9,728 bases of DNA from Flavobacteriales bacterium UBA2426. Lineage in GTDB: Bacteria; Bacteroidota; Bacteroidia; Flavobacteriales_F; PHOS-HE28. Of this stretch, positions 1 to 7,041 are shown one piece after another. Position numbers and translations under genes: made by a program. The stretch's first letter is position 1. Each line of letters opens with the position of its first letter. Where the stretch lies: NCBI GenBank assembly GCA_002342985.1, contig DDRC01000179.1:1-9728 (forward strand), given 5' to 3'. Under the pieces are notes generated by a model. The model had not been told where the DNA came from. It saw only the letters and a list, made by a program, of their open reading frames with translations, and made no database searches.

Positions 1-53
1 GTGGTGCCGGCCGCCGCGTTGGCTGGGCAGCTGGCGGGATCGTTGTTGTCGAT
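1..53 (-). pseudogene. In-frame continuation of the secreted repeat protein beyond a TAA stop
   Basis: Read on the minus strand in the same frame as the adjacent secreted protein, these bases stay open to the window edge and encode IDNNDPASCPANAAAGT. Together with the residues before the stop (NAACAGAV) this aligns with the start of the previous repeat (DDCAQSIYLGGAQPYGSC): the stop sits where that repeat has tyrosine, and the next cysteine falls at nearly the same distance. A single TAC-to-TAA change would explain the interruption. The remainder of the gene lies outside the window. A base-call error is as possible as a real nonsense mutation. Confidence 0.45.
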
Positions 54-1640
54 TTAGACCGCACCGGCGCAAGCGGCGTTGGGCTGGGGCGCTCTCACGC
101 AGATGGAGAAGCTGCCGGGGGTGGCGGTGAAGACGCGGATGGAGTAGGTCTGGCCGGAGAGGGTGGGCACGCTGTGGCTGTTGCCGCCGGCGCAGTAGAT
201 GCTGTTGGCGTTCACGCAGCCATCGTACTCGATCACCTCGATGCCCATTCCGGCGGCCGTGCCGGGCACCAGGTCGATGAAGGTGCTGCCGCCGCCGGCG
301 GCGCTCATGTAGTACCATGCATCAGCCGCGGAGGCGCTGCACGCGCCGCCGCTGGCGGTGAGGCCCGTGGTGGACCCATCCGTGGGCACGCAGCTGCCAT
401 AGGGCTGGGCGCCGCCCAGGTAGATGCTCTGGGCGCAATCGTCGTTGCCCAAGGGCTCGCGCACGCACACCGTGAAGGTGCCCGGGGTGGCGGTGAACAC
501 GCGGAACCAGAAGTACTGGCCGGTCTGCACCGACAGCGTATGGCTGTTGCCCGCAGCGCAATAGGTGACGGCGCCATCGCAGTCGATGTCGCGCACCTCC
601 ACGCCCAGGCCCGCGGCGGTGCCGGGCACCAGGTCGATGAAGGCGATGCCCTGCGCGTTGCTCGCATAGCTGTAGTACCACACATCGGCCGGCGCGCCGC
701 CGGCGCAGCCCAGGGGACCGCTGGAGCTGGCCCCTTCGGTGGTGCCCAGCGTGGCCGTGCAGCTCAGGGTGGGCTGCGCCGCTCCCAGGAAGGTGGCTGC
801 GTTGCACTCATCGCTCAGGTAGATGCCCTCGCAGTTGCAGGCATTGGTCACCGCATCGCTCACCGTGGCGGGGTTGCCATCGTCGCAGCTGTTGCCCGGC
901 GCCAGGTTGGCCAGGTAGGGGCAGGGGTCGCTGTCGTCGGGGGTGCCGTCCAGGTCGCTGTCCAGGGAGCCGTTCACGCTGATGTCATCGAAGGCCAGCG
1001 CGCTGCTGTTGCCCGTTTCGGTGCCGCGCCAGATGGCCCAGCGCACCTGCACCACGGGCTGGTTGTTGCAGGCGGGGGGCAGCGTGGCGCTCACCGTGGT
1101 CTTCAGGCCGGTACCCACAGCGCCTGCCTGGGAATACGGATTGGAGCCGCTGCTGGGGCTGATGGAGGTCCAGCCGCCGCTGGTGCCCACGCGGTACTGG
1201 GCCACCACGCCGATGGTGCGCGGCTGGGCCAGTTGGCTGTACACCGCGTACTCCAGGGTGATGTCGGTATAGTAGGTGGCATCGAAGGCCATCATCAGCT
1301 GGTTCACGCCATTGGTGGCGTTGCCGCTGGTGTTCACCGCAATGCGCCCACTGGTGCCGAAGAGGCCGGCGGCGCCGCCCGCGGTGGGGGTGCCTGCCGT
1401 GAGCGTGGCGTTGCCGGTGGGGGTGCTGGCCGCGGCCAGCGCCAAGGTGGTGGTGCTGCCCCCGTTCACGCCGTTCCAGCCCTGGAAGCCGCTGGGGTAG
1501 CTGCTGAAGGTGCCGGTGGGGAATTCCTCGGTGAAGGGGATGCCCCGTGGGCTGGGGTTCACCTGGGCCTGGGCGCAGAGCGCAGCGCCGGTGAGCGCAG
1601 CCCACAGAAGGGCGCGCGAATGCAGGGACGAGAACAGCAT
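54..1640 (-). CDS. Secreted multi-repeat protein, probably interrupted by a premature stop
   Basis: A 528-residue protein of unknown specific function. Residues 1-25 form a signal peptide with a likely cut after AQA. Residues about 26-227 look like a beta-sandwich domain ending in AFDDISVNGS, a style seen in extracellular adhesins and enzymes of Bacteroidota. Then come an Asp-rich thrombospondin-3-like segment (SDLDGTPDDSDPCPY, possible calcium binding) and the cysteine motif CDDGNPATVSDAVTNACNC. Two tandem repeats of about 120 residues follow, starting near 277 (DECNAAT) and 398 (NDDCAQS). Both contain WYY, FIDLVPGTAAG, CAxGNSH and FRVFTATPG or IRVFTATPG blocks, and resemble pre-peptidase C-terminal (PPC-like) beta domains. 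A third repeat begins near 520 and is cut by TAA nine residues later, though the frame continues. Such proteins usually end in a type IX secretion sorting domain, which would lie past the window edge. Probably an exported or surface protein. Confidence 0.75.
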   Translation of the reverse strand: MLFSSLHSRALLWAALTGAALCAQAQVNPSPRGIPFTEEFPTGTFSSYPSGFQGWNGVNGGSTTTLALAAASTPTGNATLTAGTPTAGGAAGLFGTSGRIAVNTSGNATNGVNQLMMAFDATYYTDITLEYAVYSQLAQPRTIGVVAQYRVGTSGGWTSISPSSGSNPYSQAGAVGTGLKTTVSATLPPACNNQPVVQVRWAIWRGTETGNSSALAFDDISVNGSLDSDLDGTPDDSDPCPYLANLAPGNSCDDGNPATVSDAVTNACNCEGIYLSDECNAATFLGAAQPTLSCTATLGTTEGASSSGPLGCAGGAPADVWYYSYASNAQGIAFIDLVPGTAAGLGVEVRDIDCDGAVTYCAAGNSHTLSVQTGQYFWFRVFTATPGTFTVCVREPLGNDDCAQSIYLGGAQPYGSCVPTDGSTTGLTASGGACSASAADAWYYMSAAGGGSTFIDLVPGTAAGMGIEVIEYDGCVNANSIYCAGGNSHSVPTLSGQTYSIRVFTATPGSFSICVRAPQPNAACAGAV

Positions 1641-1717
1641 GGCAGGTAGGGGTAGGGGGTTGGTTGGGCGCGCCCGGTCGGTGCAAGGGAGGCCGGCCGG
1701 GAGCGGGGTAGGGGGAG

Positions 1718-1749
1718 CAAATTAGAGGGATCCGGTCATCCGGCACAAT
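1718..1749 (-). promoter_or_regulatory. Possible Bacteroidota-type promoter for the secreted repeat protein
   Basis: On the minus strand a TTG (in ATTGTG) is followed about 21 bases later by TAATTTG. This resembles the Bacteroidota promoter pair TTTG (-33) and TAnnTTTG (-7), although the second element is one base short in spacing. It would start transcription about 70 bases before the ATG at 1640. Weak evidence, based only on resemblance to the consensus. Confidence 0.3.
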
Positions 1750-1927
1750 CAAGCAGGTGTTTTTCGGCGGGCGGCAAGGAGGCAGCGGACAGGGCAGCTG
1801 CCTGTGCGAAGGAAAGGGGCCGCACCCCGCGCGGCAAGGTGAAAAAGACGTGGTGGCGGGGGGTGAGAACTACGCTTTTCGTGCGCGCGTCACCGGGCGT
1901 GCTTCGCACTACCAAATCCCTACCGCC

Positions 1928-3847
1928 ATGAAGACGATCGCCCCTGCGCCCCGCTTCCTCGCCTTCGCCGTCGCCCTTGCGCTGGCGCCGTGCATTGCGC
2001 GGGGGCAGTCGGATACTGCTGGTGTTGCCGCTGCTGCGGCCGCTGGTGCAGGCATGCAGTACCTGCACTACAAAGCCGCGGATGGAAGCTGCCGCATCGC
2101 CATCTACTCCCCGTGTGCGCTGGATGCGCCGGCTGCACGATGCAGCACCATCAGCTACTACGCTTGCGACGCCACGCCTGCCGATGCGCCGATGCTGCTG
2201 CTGCGGTACGCGGTGGGCAGCCTCTATGAGCAGGCGGTGGAGTGCTGCGCTCCACGCCCGGTGCGCTGCAGCCCGCCGCCAGCGGTGAGGGAGGTGGTGG
2301 TTGACCTGTCGCCTTGTGCGGCCCCTCCCGACCTGTCCTTGATGAAGAACCTGAAGAAGGGCGATTACTACCGCGTGCGCGTGAAGGGGGTGAACCTCAA
2401 CCTCTACCGGGTGAGCCTCAATGGCCGCGATACCACAACGACGAAGCCCGTGGATTTCCCGACGTTCGGCCTTTTCGGCGTGGAGGCCCTTTCTGCCCTG
2501 GCGGCCGGCGCGGGCAACTTGACCGCCCTGGCTGCGCAGGCCGCCCCCACTGCACCCGTGAATGTGCTGCCGCTGGAGGAGATCATTGCAGAGCATGCCG
2601 CAGGGCAGGTGGACCTGGCCCCTGCGCAACAGGAGGTGGATGGGCTGGTGGCCACTGCGCCGGCTGCCTTCAAGAGTGCCATGACGAAGGCCATGGCGAA
2701 TGAAACCGATGGGAGGAAGGTGCGGGTCTTCCTGCACGTGTGGGATCAAGCGAAGGCGGCGATCAAGCTGACCGCCGAAGACTACAAAAGGCTGCAGCGC
2801 ATGGCCACCGCGGAGCGGATGAAGGAGGAGCTCGATGCCCTGGAGCAGCAGGCCCATGCCGTGATCGGCATCAAGGATGCCACCGACCGGAAGACGCTCG
2901 ATGCGCACCGCTTCATCCTGCGCACCAAGCTCGCGCAGCCTGACGCGGCCTTTGCGCCGCAGCTGGCCGATAGGCACTTCTCGCTCGATGGACTGGCCGA
3001 TGGCTACCTGGCGCACCGCGCCGATCTCGTGGAGGCCCGCTCGCGCGCCCGCGCACGGGCCGAGGCGTATGGCACTTACTACACCGGCAACAAGGAAGCC
3101 ATCGCGGGCGATGATGACCTGAAGGACCTGCATGGCCGTGTGACCGAGGGGCAGAAGAAGCTCGGGTCCACGCTCGATGAGGCCATCGCTGCGCTCAGCG
3201 TGGAGCGGGTGACGGAGTTCCTGGGCACCCTGGTCCTGCTCGGCAACAATCATGAGCAGGACTACCTCTCGGCCCCCCTGCAGTACAATGGCGGCGCCGG
3301 CACCATTGCGCTGCGGGTCGACCCGCTTGAGGGGGCGAAGACCAACCTCAGCGGCTATGGCACCACGCTCCGCTTCAAGGATGATGCCCCGTCCTATACG
3401 GGTGCGAGCTTCGGCTTCTTCGTATCGGGCCTGCACGACGAGGCGTACTCCGTACTGAAGACGACCACGCAAGTGAACGACAGCACCACCAAGGACGAAT
3501 TCACCCTGGTGAGCGAATCGCCCGGCAAGGCGGAGTTCGGCGCGTCGGCGCTCTTCATGTTCGGCAGGAAGTGCGAAGGCCGGGATTGGCTGGGCTACCA
3601 CTTCGCGCTCGGCCCCGGCGTGGCCATTGGCGACAAGGCCCGTGCACGGCTGCTGATCGGCCCCGGCTTGTCCTTCGGGCGCAAGCACATGCTCATGGTC
3701 ACCGCTGGAGCGGTGTTCGGCCATGTGCAGCGCCTGTCAACGGTGTATGCCGTGGATGGAAAGTACACGGAGCGGCCGGAGGACCCGACCACCACGCGCC
3801 TCAAGGGAAGCGGCTTCTTCTCGCTCGGCTACCTGTTCAAGTTCTGA
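1928..3847 (+). CDS. Exported protein with a C-terminal barrel-like region, unknown function
   Basis: A 639-residue protein I do not recognise. The ATG at 1928 is chosen because it gives a clear signal peptide (MKTIAPAPRFLAFAVALALA, cut near ARGQS). The same frame is open back to 1757, but that extension is basic and glycine-rich with no export signal. Residues about 50-135 are unusually cysteine-rich. Around 144-166 (GDYYRVRVKGVNLNLYRVSLNG) a beta-rich module appears. Residues about 250-430 are mostly charged and helical, including ERMKEELDALEQQ. The last 200 residues alternate hydrophobic and polar residues with glycines and end in FFSLGYLFKF. The terminal phenylalanine is typical of outer-membrane beta-barrels. 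The protein is therefore probably periplasmic with an outer-membrane anchor. It is transcribed divergently from the secreted repeat protein and ends at a strong palindrome. Confidence 0.8.
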   Translation: MKTIAPAPRFLAFAVALALAPCIARGQSDTAGVAAAAAAGAGMQYLHYKAADGSCRIAIYSPCALDAPAARCSTISYYACDATPADAPMLLLRYAVGSLYEQAVECCAPRPVRCSPPPAVREVVVDLSPCAAPPDLSLMKNLKKGDYYRVRVKGVNLNLYRVSLNGRDTTTTKPVDFPTFGLFGVEALSALAAGAGNLTALAAQAAPTAPVNVLPLEEIIAEHAAGQVDLAPAQQEVDGLVATAPAAFKSAMTKAMANETDGRKVRVFLHVWDQAKAAIKLTAEDYKRLQRMATAERMKEELDALEQQAHAVIGIKDATDRKTLDAHRFILRTKLAQPDAAFAPQLADRHFSLDGLADGYLAHRADLVEARSRARARAEAYGTYYTGNKEAIAGDDDLKDLHGRVTEGQKKLGSTLDEAIAALSVERVTEFLGTLVLLGNNHEQDYLSAPLQYNGGAGTIALRVDPLEGAKTNLSGYGTTLRFKDDAPSYTGASFGFFVSGLHDEAYSVLKTTTQVNDSTTKDEFTLVSESPGKAEFGASALFMFGRKCEGRDWLGYHFALGPGVAIGDKARARLLIGPGLSFGRKHMLMVTAGAVFGHVQRLSTVYAVDGKYTERPEDPTTTRLKGSGFFSLGYLFKF

Positions 3848-3865
3848 TGGCGCGGCGATGCCCGC

Positions 3866-3903
3866 AACGGAGAAGCCCCGGCCTAGGCCGGGGCTTCTCC
3901 GTT
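3866..3903. terminator. Bidirectional terminator, 38-bp perfect palindrome
   Basis: The two 19-base arms are exactly complementary around a CTAG centre, with GGAGAAGCCCCGGC in the left arm. It starts 19 bases after the stop of the exported protein and lies 26 bases from the stop of the convergent GNAT-like gene. The symmetric form would work on both transcripts. A T-run is short (TT) on either side, so this is a structure-based call. Confidence 0.8.
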
Positions 3904-3928
3904 CAACGGCGGGGTGCGGGCTCCGCGC

Positions 3929-4714
3929 TCAGCCCACTTCCACCGCGGCGAAGGGCTCGGCGAAGAGGAGCGCGGGCCGGTGGGGCGGCACGGTGCCGCG
4001 CGTCATGCGCAGGGCGTGGGGCTCGGGGCGGTAGCCGCGCGCGGTGAGGTGCAGGTGGGCGCTGTTGCCCTCCCACAGCAGCAGGTGCTCCTGCACGGGG
4101 AAGTGCCAGCGCTGCAGCTCCAGGCCCAGCTCGGGCTCGGTGGCCACGATGAGGCCCTCGCCCAGCAGCGGCAGGGTGAAGCCCTGCACGGCGCCGCGCT
4201 CGGCGTAGGCGCGGCCCAGGTACTCGTGCTCCAGCAGCAGCGTGCCGCGGTCCTCGCCGCTGGCCTTGCGGTCCAGGTGCAGCAGGCCCAGCCGCTGGTG
4301 CGGCTCCAGCAGCTCGATGCCGTCCCAGGTGGCCTGCACGAAACGGCCGCCGGTGTAGCGCAGCAGCGGCGTGCCGGCGGTGAAGCCCAGCGCGCCCCAG
4401 AAGGCGGTGTCGGCCGGGGCGGCGTGCACCAGCTGCCCGGTGCAGCCGGCGCCCTCCAGCGCGGCCACCAGCGCCTGCGCCACCGCCTCGCGCTCCTGCG
4501 GCCGCTCGCCGCGCAGCGCGGTGATGCGCCCCGTGGCGCCGCTCACCAGGGCGGTGCCGCAGGCCTCCACCTCGCCCCAGCGCACCGCGCCGATGGCCAT
4601 GGCGTAGGGCGTGCGCACGCTCCAGCGCAGGCGGCCCAGGAAGAGCGCGTACTGCTCGTACCACCAGGTGGCGGCCTGCTCGAGCTCGTGCGGGAGGAGG
4701 GGGCGGATCTCCAT
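3929..4714 (-). CDS. GNAT-like N-acetyltransferase family protein
   Basis: A 261-residue soluble protein with the layout of a divergent GCN5-related acetyltransferase. These enzymes move an acetyl group from acetyl-CoA to an amine; the substrate here is unknown. After an N-terminal helix (MEIRPLLPHELEQAATWW) come beta strands, then an ALRGERPQER segment near 66-75 in the place of the CoA pyrophosphate loop, a long helix, and FWGALGF at 105-111, a typical GNAT ending motif. The C-terminal half again resembles GNAT strands (LHLTARGYRPEPHALRM), so a tandem or pseudo-dimeric fold is possible. The glycine signature of the acetyl-CoA loop is poor, so activity is uncertain. The ATG at 4714 is preferred over a TTG 18 bases upstream, because MEIRPL is the usual GNAT opening. 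The gene is convergent with the exported protein. Confidence 0.65.
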   Translation of the reverse strand: MEIRPLLPHELEQAATWWYEQYALFLGRLRWSVRTPYAMAIGAVRWGEVEACGTALVSGATGRITALRGERPQEREAVAQALVAALEGAGCTGQLVHAAPADTAFWGALGFTAGTPLLRYTGGRFVQATWDGIELLEPHQRLGLLHLDRKASGEDRGTLLLEHEYLGRAYAERGAVQGFTLPLLGEGLIVATEPELGLELQRWHFPVQEHLLLWEGNSAHLHLTARGYRPEPHALRMTRGTVPPHRPALLFAEPFAAVEVG

Positions 4715-4821
4715 GGCGGCGGTTCTACGCAAGGTGGAAGTTGCGGGATATGGGGCGATGGGGCGCGGTGCGGGGCCGGGCGGTTGGGGGGGCGGTGCTT
4801 GCGGATCGGTGCTGGAAAAGC

Positions 4822-4847
4822 GAAGGCCCTACTTTCGCAGGGCCTTC
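4822..4847 (-). terminator. Rho-independent terminator of the fibronectin III gene
   Basis: A 9-bp perfect stem (GAAGGCCCT pairing with AGGGCCTTC) closes an 8-base loop. Read on the minus strand it is followed by GCTTTTCC, a short T-run. It lies about 80 bases past the stop of the fibronectin III protein and before the GNAT-like gene, separating the two transcripts. Confidence 0.65.
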
Positions 4848-4925
4848 ACTTCTTCGGAGTGACAGGTGTGGCTACTTAAGCGTGGGGGTGGTGGAAGACC
4901 GCTGCAACGGCTCCACTGCCCCCGC

Positions 4926-5543
4926 CTATTTCACCAGCGTGCTGGCCACCTGGCTCCAGGGGCCCATGCCCTTGGTGCCGATGCCGGCCACGCGGAAGTA
5001 GGAGACCTGCCCGCTGGGCAAGCCGGTCACCTTCGCGCTGGAGCGGGTGCTCACAGCCACGAGCTGCCAGGCCCGCTCATCGCTCGGGTCACCGGCGGTC
5101 CACTGGATGTGGTAGGTCACCGCAGGCTCCAGCGGGGCCCAGGTGAGGTCCACGCGTCCCGTGTGGTCGCTGATGAAGGCCCGCACATCAACGGGCTTGG
5201 CCGGTTCCGGTGCAGGCTGCCCGGGCTTGCGCACGGTGAAGCCGCTGCTCAGGATGGCGAGCTCGTTGCCCTCGGCCACGCTCGCCACGTGCCCGGCCAG
5301 CTGGTTCAGCAGCTTGCGGAGCTCCTTGTGACGGGCATTCTTGATGGCCGTGGCCGTTTTGCCCCCATCCAGTGCGCCGGTGATGGCCGCGCGCAGGTCA
5401 GCGGTGGCCGCGGTGATGGCGGCCAGGGTGGGCGTAGGGTTCGGGAAGGCCAGGTTGTCGGTCATCCGACCGATGATGAAGTCGGCCTTCGCGGCCAGTT
5501 GAGCGGACGTGAGACGTCCGGTCCCACTTACGATTTTGCTCAT
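4926..5543 (-). CDS. Fibronectin type III domain protein
   Basis: A 205-residue protein. Residues 1-95 form a helical region (MSKIVSGTGRLTSAQLAAKA through the HKELRKLLNQLAGHVASVAEGN stretch), followed by SSGFTVRKPGQPAPEPAKP as a linker. One fibronectin III domain lies at about 113-205, with the expected tryptophan (VDLTWAPLEPAVTYHIQW), a leucine-glycine turn (VTGLPSG) and a YFRV strand. There is no signal peptide. This two-part architecture recurs in Bacteroidota, where it is usually left as hypothetical or compared to phage tail-type proteins; no function is established that I can name. The ATG at 5543 is chosen because the open frame upstream (to 5852) is proline- and arginine-rich and unlike protein. 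A terminator follows the gene. Confidence 0.85.
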   Translation of the reverse strand: MSKIVSGTGRLTSAQLAAKADFIIGRMTDNLAFPNPTPTLAAITAATADLRAAITGALDGGKTATAIKNARHKELRKLLNQLAGHVASVAEGNELAILSSGFTVRKPGQPAPEPAKPVDVRAFISDHTGRVDLTWAPLEPAVTYHIQWTAGDPSDERAWQLVAVSTRSSAKVTGLPSGQVSYFRVAGIGTKGMGPWSQVASTLVK

Positions 5544-5801
5544 GTGATTCGATTTTGGACAGGCCCTTGTAACGCCGGGCCTTGAGGCGGTGATGCAGTT
5601 CTGTACCCACGGGTACCGGCCTGCATCGGGCCGATCGGAGGCGGGGGCACGCGTGGCGGCCCTCTTGCCGAGCAGTGCCGCAGCGGCGGGCCGCGACCGG
5701 AACGCCAAGGCACCTGGAGCGCGTGCGCGCCTTCGGGCCTGCGGGTACGTGCGGAGAGGCCGGTGATGGCCGCCCGCGAGGACAGGCAGGGAACCCCCTT
5801 C
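5544..5801. other. Intergenic stretch before the 21-bp array
   Basis: No gene is supported here. Open frames exist on both strands but translate to arginine-, proline- and alanine-rich sequence typical of GC-rich non-coding DNA. The only local structure seen is the inverted repeat GTACCC-AC-GGGTAC at 5603-5616, about 60 bases upstream of the fibronectin III start, which could be an operator or chance. Confidence 0.5.
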
Positions 5802-6095
5802 ATGACGGTCAGCAAAGGCTTTTTGTCGAACAGCAGGATCGCGATGCAGCATGTCATCGCCGCTATGCCGTACAGCAACGGGACGATGCCGTACGACATC
5901 AGGCTCGTGTTGAACGGCAAAGCGGCTTTGCTCAACAGCATGGGCATTTTGCCGAACAGCAAACCCTTTTTGTCAAACGACATGATCCCTTTGTCATATG
6001 ACATGGGATCCATGCTGTATGTCATGGCCTCGATGTCGTTCGACATCGCCTCCATGCCGAACGGCATGATCGCGTTGACACGCATCACAGCAGGG
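5802..6095. repeat. Array of 14 dyad-symmetric 21-bp repeats
   Basis: Fourteen units of exactly 21 bp start at 5802, 5823, 5844 and so on to 6075. In every unit bases 2-3 are TG and bases 12-13 are CA. The core is close to WTGYCGWACGRCAT, an imperfect inverted repeat centred between bases 7 and 8. The remaining seven or so bases vary freely. Bases 4 and 11 change together in several units: C with G in units 4, 7, 8 and 13, T with A in units 9, 10 and 12. The unit is two helical turns, so every dyad faces the same side of the DNA. Because 21 is divisible by three and the core is palindromic, both strands stay open and read as seven-residue repeats such as MSYDMGS or MPNGMIA. Neither strand has a persuasive start or flanking domain, so a DNA- or RNA-level role is as likely as coding. 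Confidence 0.85.
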
Positions 6096-6523
6096 CCTGC
6101 GGTGAGGGGATGGGCTGCGCGCGGCATGGAGGCCGCCAGCCAGCTGGCGCTGCCCGGATGAAGTGATGCCATGGCCCCTAGATGGACCTGGGTGGCCATT
6201 GGCTTTAAGATCACCGAATGGGCGGCGACATGGAAGCTGGGGCTCACCATTTGGTTTCCGTATTTGGTGAATAGGGCATTTTGCGAGCACAACGGTTCGT
6301 AAACATTGCAATTGGAGAGTGAGTAATATCCACTGTTGAAAATCAACTATGCGACGATTTCAACAAAGGGAAGGGCGCAGGAGCTGTCGCTCGTGCTATT
6401 GTGGGCACCAATGCCTTCTGGAAACTGCATTCAGCGAGCAATCCGGGGAATTGAACATCATATTCACAATAGAGGCCTTCCACCACAAGCCGTATTGAAA
6501 ACTCGTGCGGGACTTTGCGATAT

Positions 6524-6542
6524 GAACAAGCCTACCTTGTTC
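6524..6542. repeat. Short perfect hairpin in AT-richer intergenic DNA
   Basis: GAACAAG and CTTGTTC pair perfectly over seven bases around the loop CCTAC. No T-run follows on either strand, so it is not a typical terminator. A protein-binding dyad or chance is possible. Confidence 0.4.
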
Positions 6543-6912
6543 TTCGGCATAGTCTTCACATACGCTGGCTGGTTGAGCGTGGGGCTTTCGGCTCGCGGTA
6601 TGGTCAGGGTGATGGGGCCTGGGAGTCGTCCGCTGATACCGAACGGATTTCGGCATTCGCCATCCCAGCCCAAGGCCGAGGGCCTGGTTTCAGGTCTGGG
6701 CAGGCTAAGAGCCATCAGGCACGCACGGGCTGTGGGGCAGGGCACGAACCATAGGACGTGGATCCGGTGGTTGTTGGGCCTGAAGAGCTTGGGGGAGCTG
6801 ATGGCATCCCTTAGAATTTGGTATAGGATGCGGGTGCACTGGCATGGGGCGGCGCAGCCGAAGGGCCGCTGGACTACTGCGCGGCTTTGTAGAAGGGCTG
6901 CTGGGCCTGAGG

Positions 6913-6939
6913 GCCGATGGGCCTTGAGCCGATGGGCCT
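6913..6939 (+). repeat. Tandem 12-base repeat with 15-base period
   Basis: GCCGATGGGCCT occurs at 6913-6924 and again at 6928-6939. GGCC boxes inside it are self-complementary and could fold. It lies about 100 bases upstream of the histidine kinase start; no function is evident. Confidence 0.5.
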
Positions 6940-7005
6940 AGGCTGCTGGCTGGAAGGCGGCGGGGCCGGGAGGCTGATAGCCGGTGGGGATCTCGAGCAG
7001 AAGCC

Positions 7006-7013
7006 TACTTTCG
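7006..7013 (+). promoter_or_regulatory. Possible -7 element for the kinase-regulator operon
   Basis: TACTTTCG differs by one base from the Bacteroidota -7 consensus TAnnTTTG and lies 29 bases before the kinase ATG. No clear TTG appears at the expected upstream distance, so support is weak. Confidence 0.25.
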
Positions 7014-7041
7014 GATACCTCAAACCTGTAAGCAGAAAAGA

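Larger units (their letters stand above)
6096..7041. other. Gene-poor region between the 21-bp array and the histidine kinase
   Basis: No convincing gene is visible over about 950 bases. The stretch 6240-6560 is clearly AT-richer than the rest of the window. Frames on the plus strand (6336-6941) and minus strand (6396-6656, 6464-6745) are open but have no recognisable domain and a different codon composition from the real genes. A short stem (GAACAAG, five-base loop, CTTGTTC) lies at 6524-6542, and a 12-base direct repeat GCCGATGGGCCT occurs at 6913-6924 and 6928-6939. The region may hold decayed genes, but I cannot identify any. Confidence 0.5.

Noticed and set aside
174..1649. Plus-strand open frame of 491 codons opposite the secreted repeat protein
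   Set aside because: Composition is Ala, Gly, His and Arg only. The minus strand has a signal peptide and clear internal repeats.
1649..1715. G-run cluster as a G-quadruplex
   Set aside because: Several G-runs of three to five bases exist, but spacing is irregular and such runs are expected in GC-rich leaders.
1757..1927. N-terminal extension of the exported protein to 1757
   Set aside because: It would bury the signal peptide. The extension has no protein-like features, so the ATG at 1928 is preferred.
1736..3724. Long minus-strand open frame of 662 codons opposite the exported protein
   Set aside because: It is rich in Arg, His and Gly with no domain or signal. The plus-strand frame has a signal peptide and an ordered protein pattern, so this is a GC-rich shadow.
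4715..4732. TTG start for the GNAT-like gene at 4732
   Set aside because: The ATG at 4714 gives the typical MEIRPL opening, and the added residues MRRTAA add nothing.
5802..6095. CRISPR array
   Set aside because: The units are 21 bp with variable sequence, there is no constant repeat and spacer, and no cas gene is present.
6336..6941. 201-codon plus-strand open frame in the gene-poor region
   Set aside because: There is no recognisable domain, the codon composition is unlike the neighbours, and the end is Arg/Trp-rich. A short hydrophobic start (MNKPTLFFGIVFTYAG) is not enough to call a gene.
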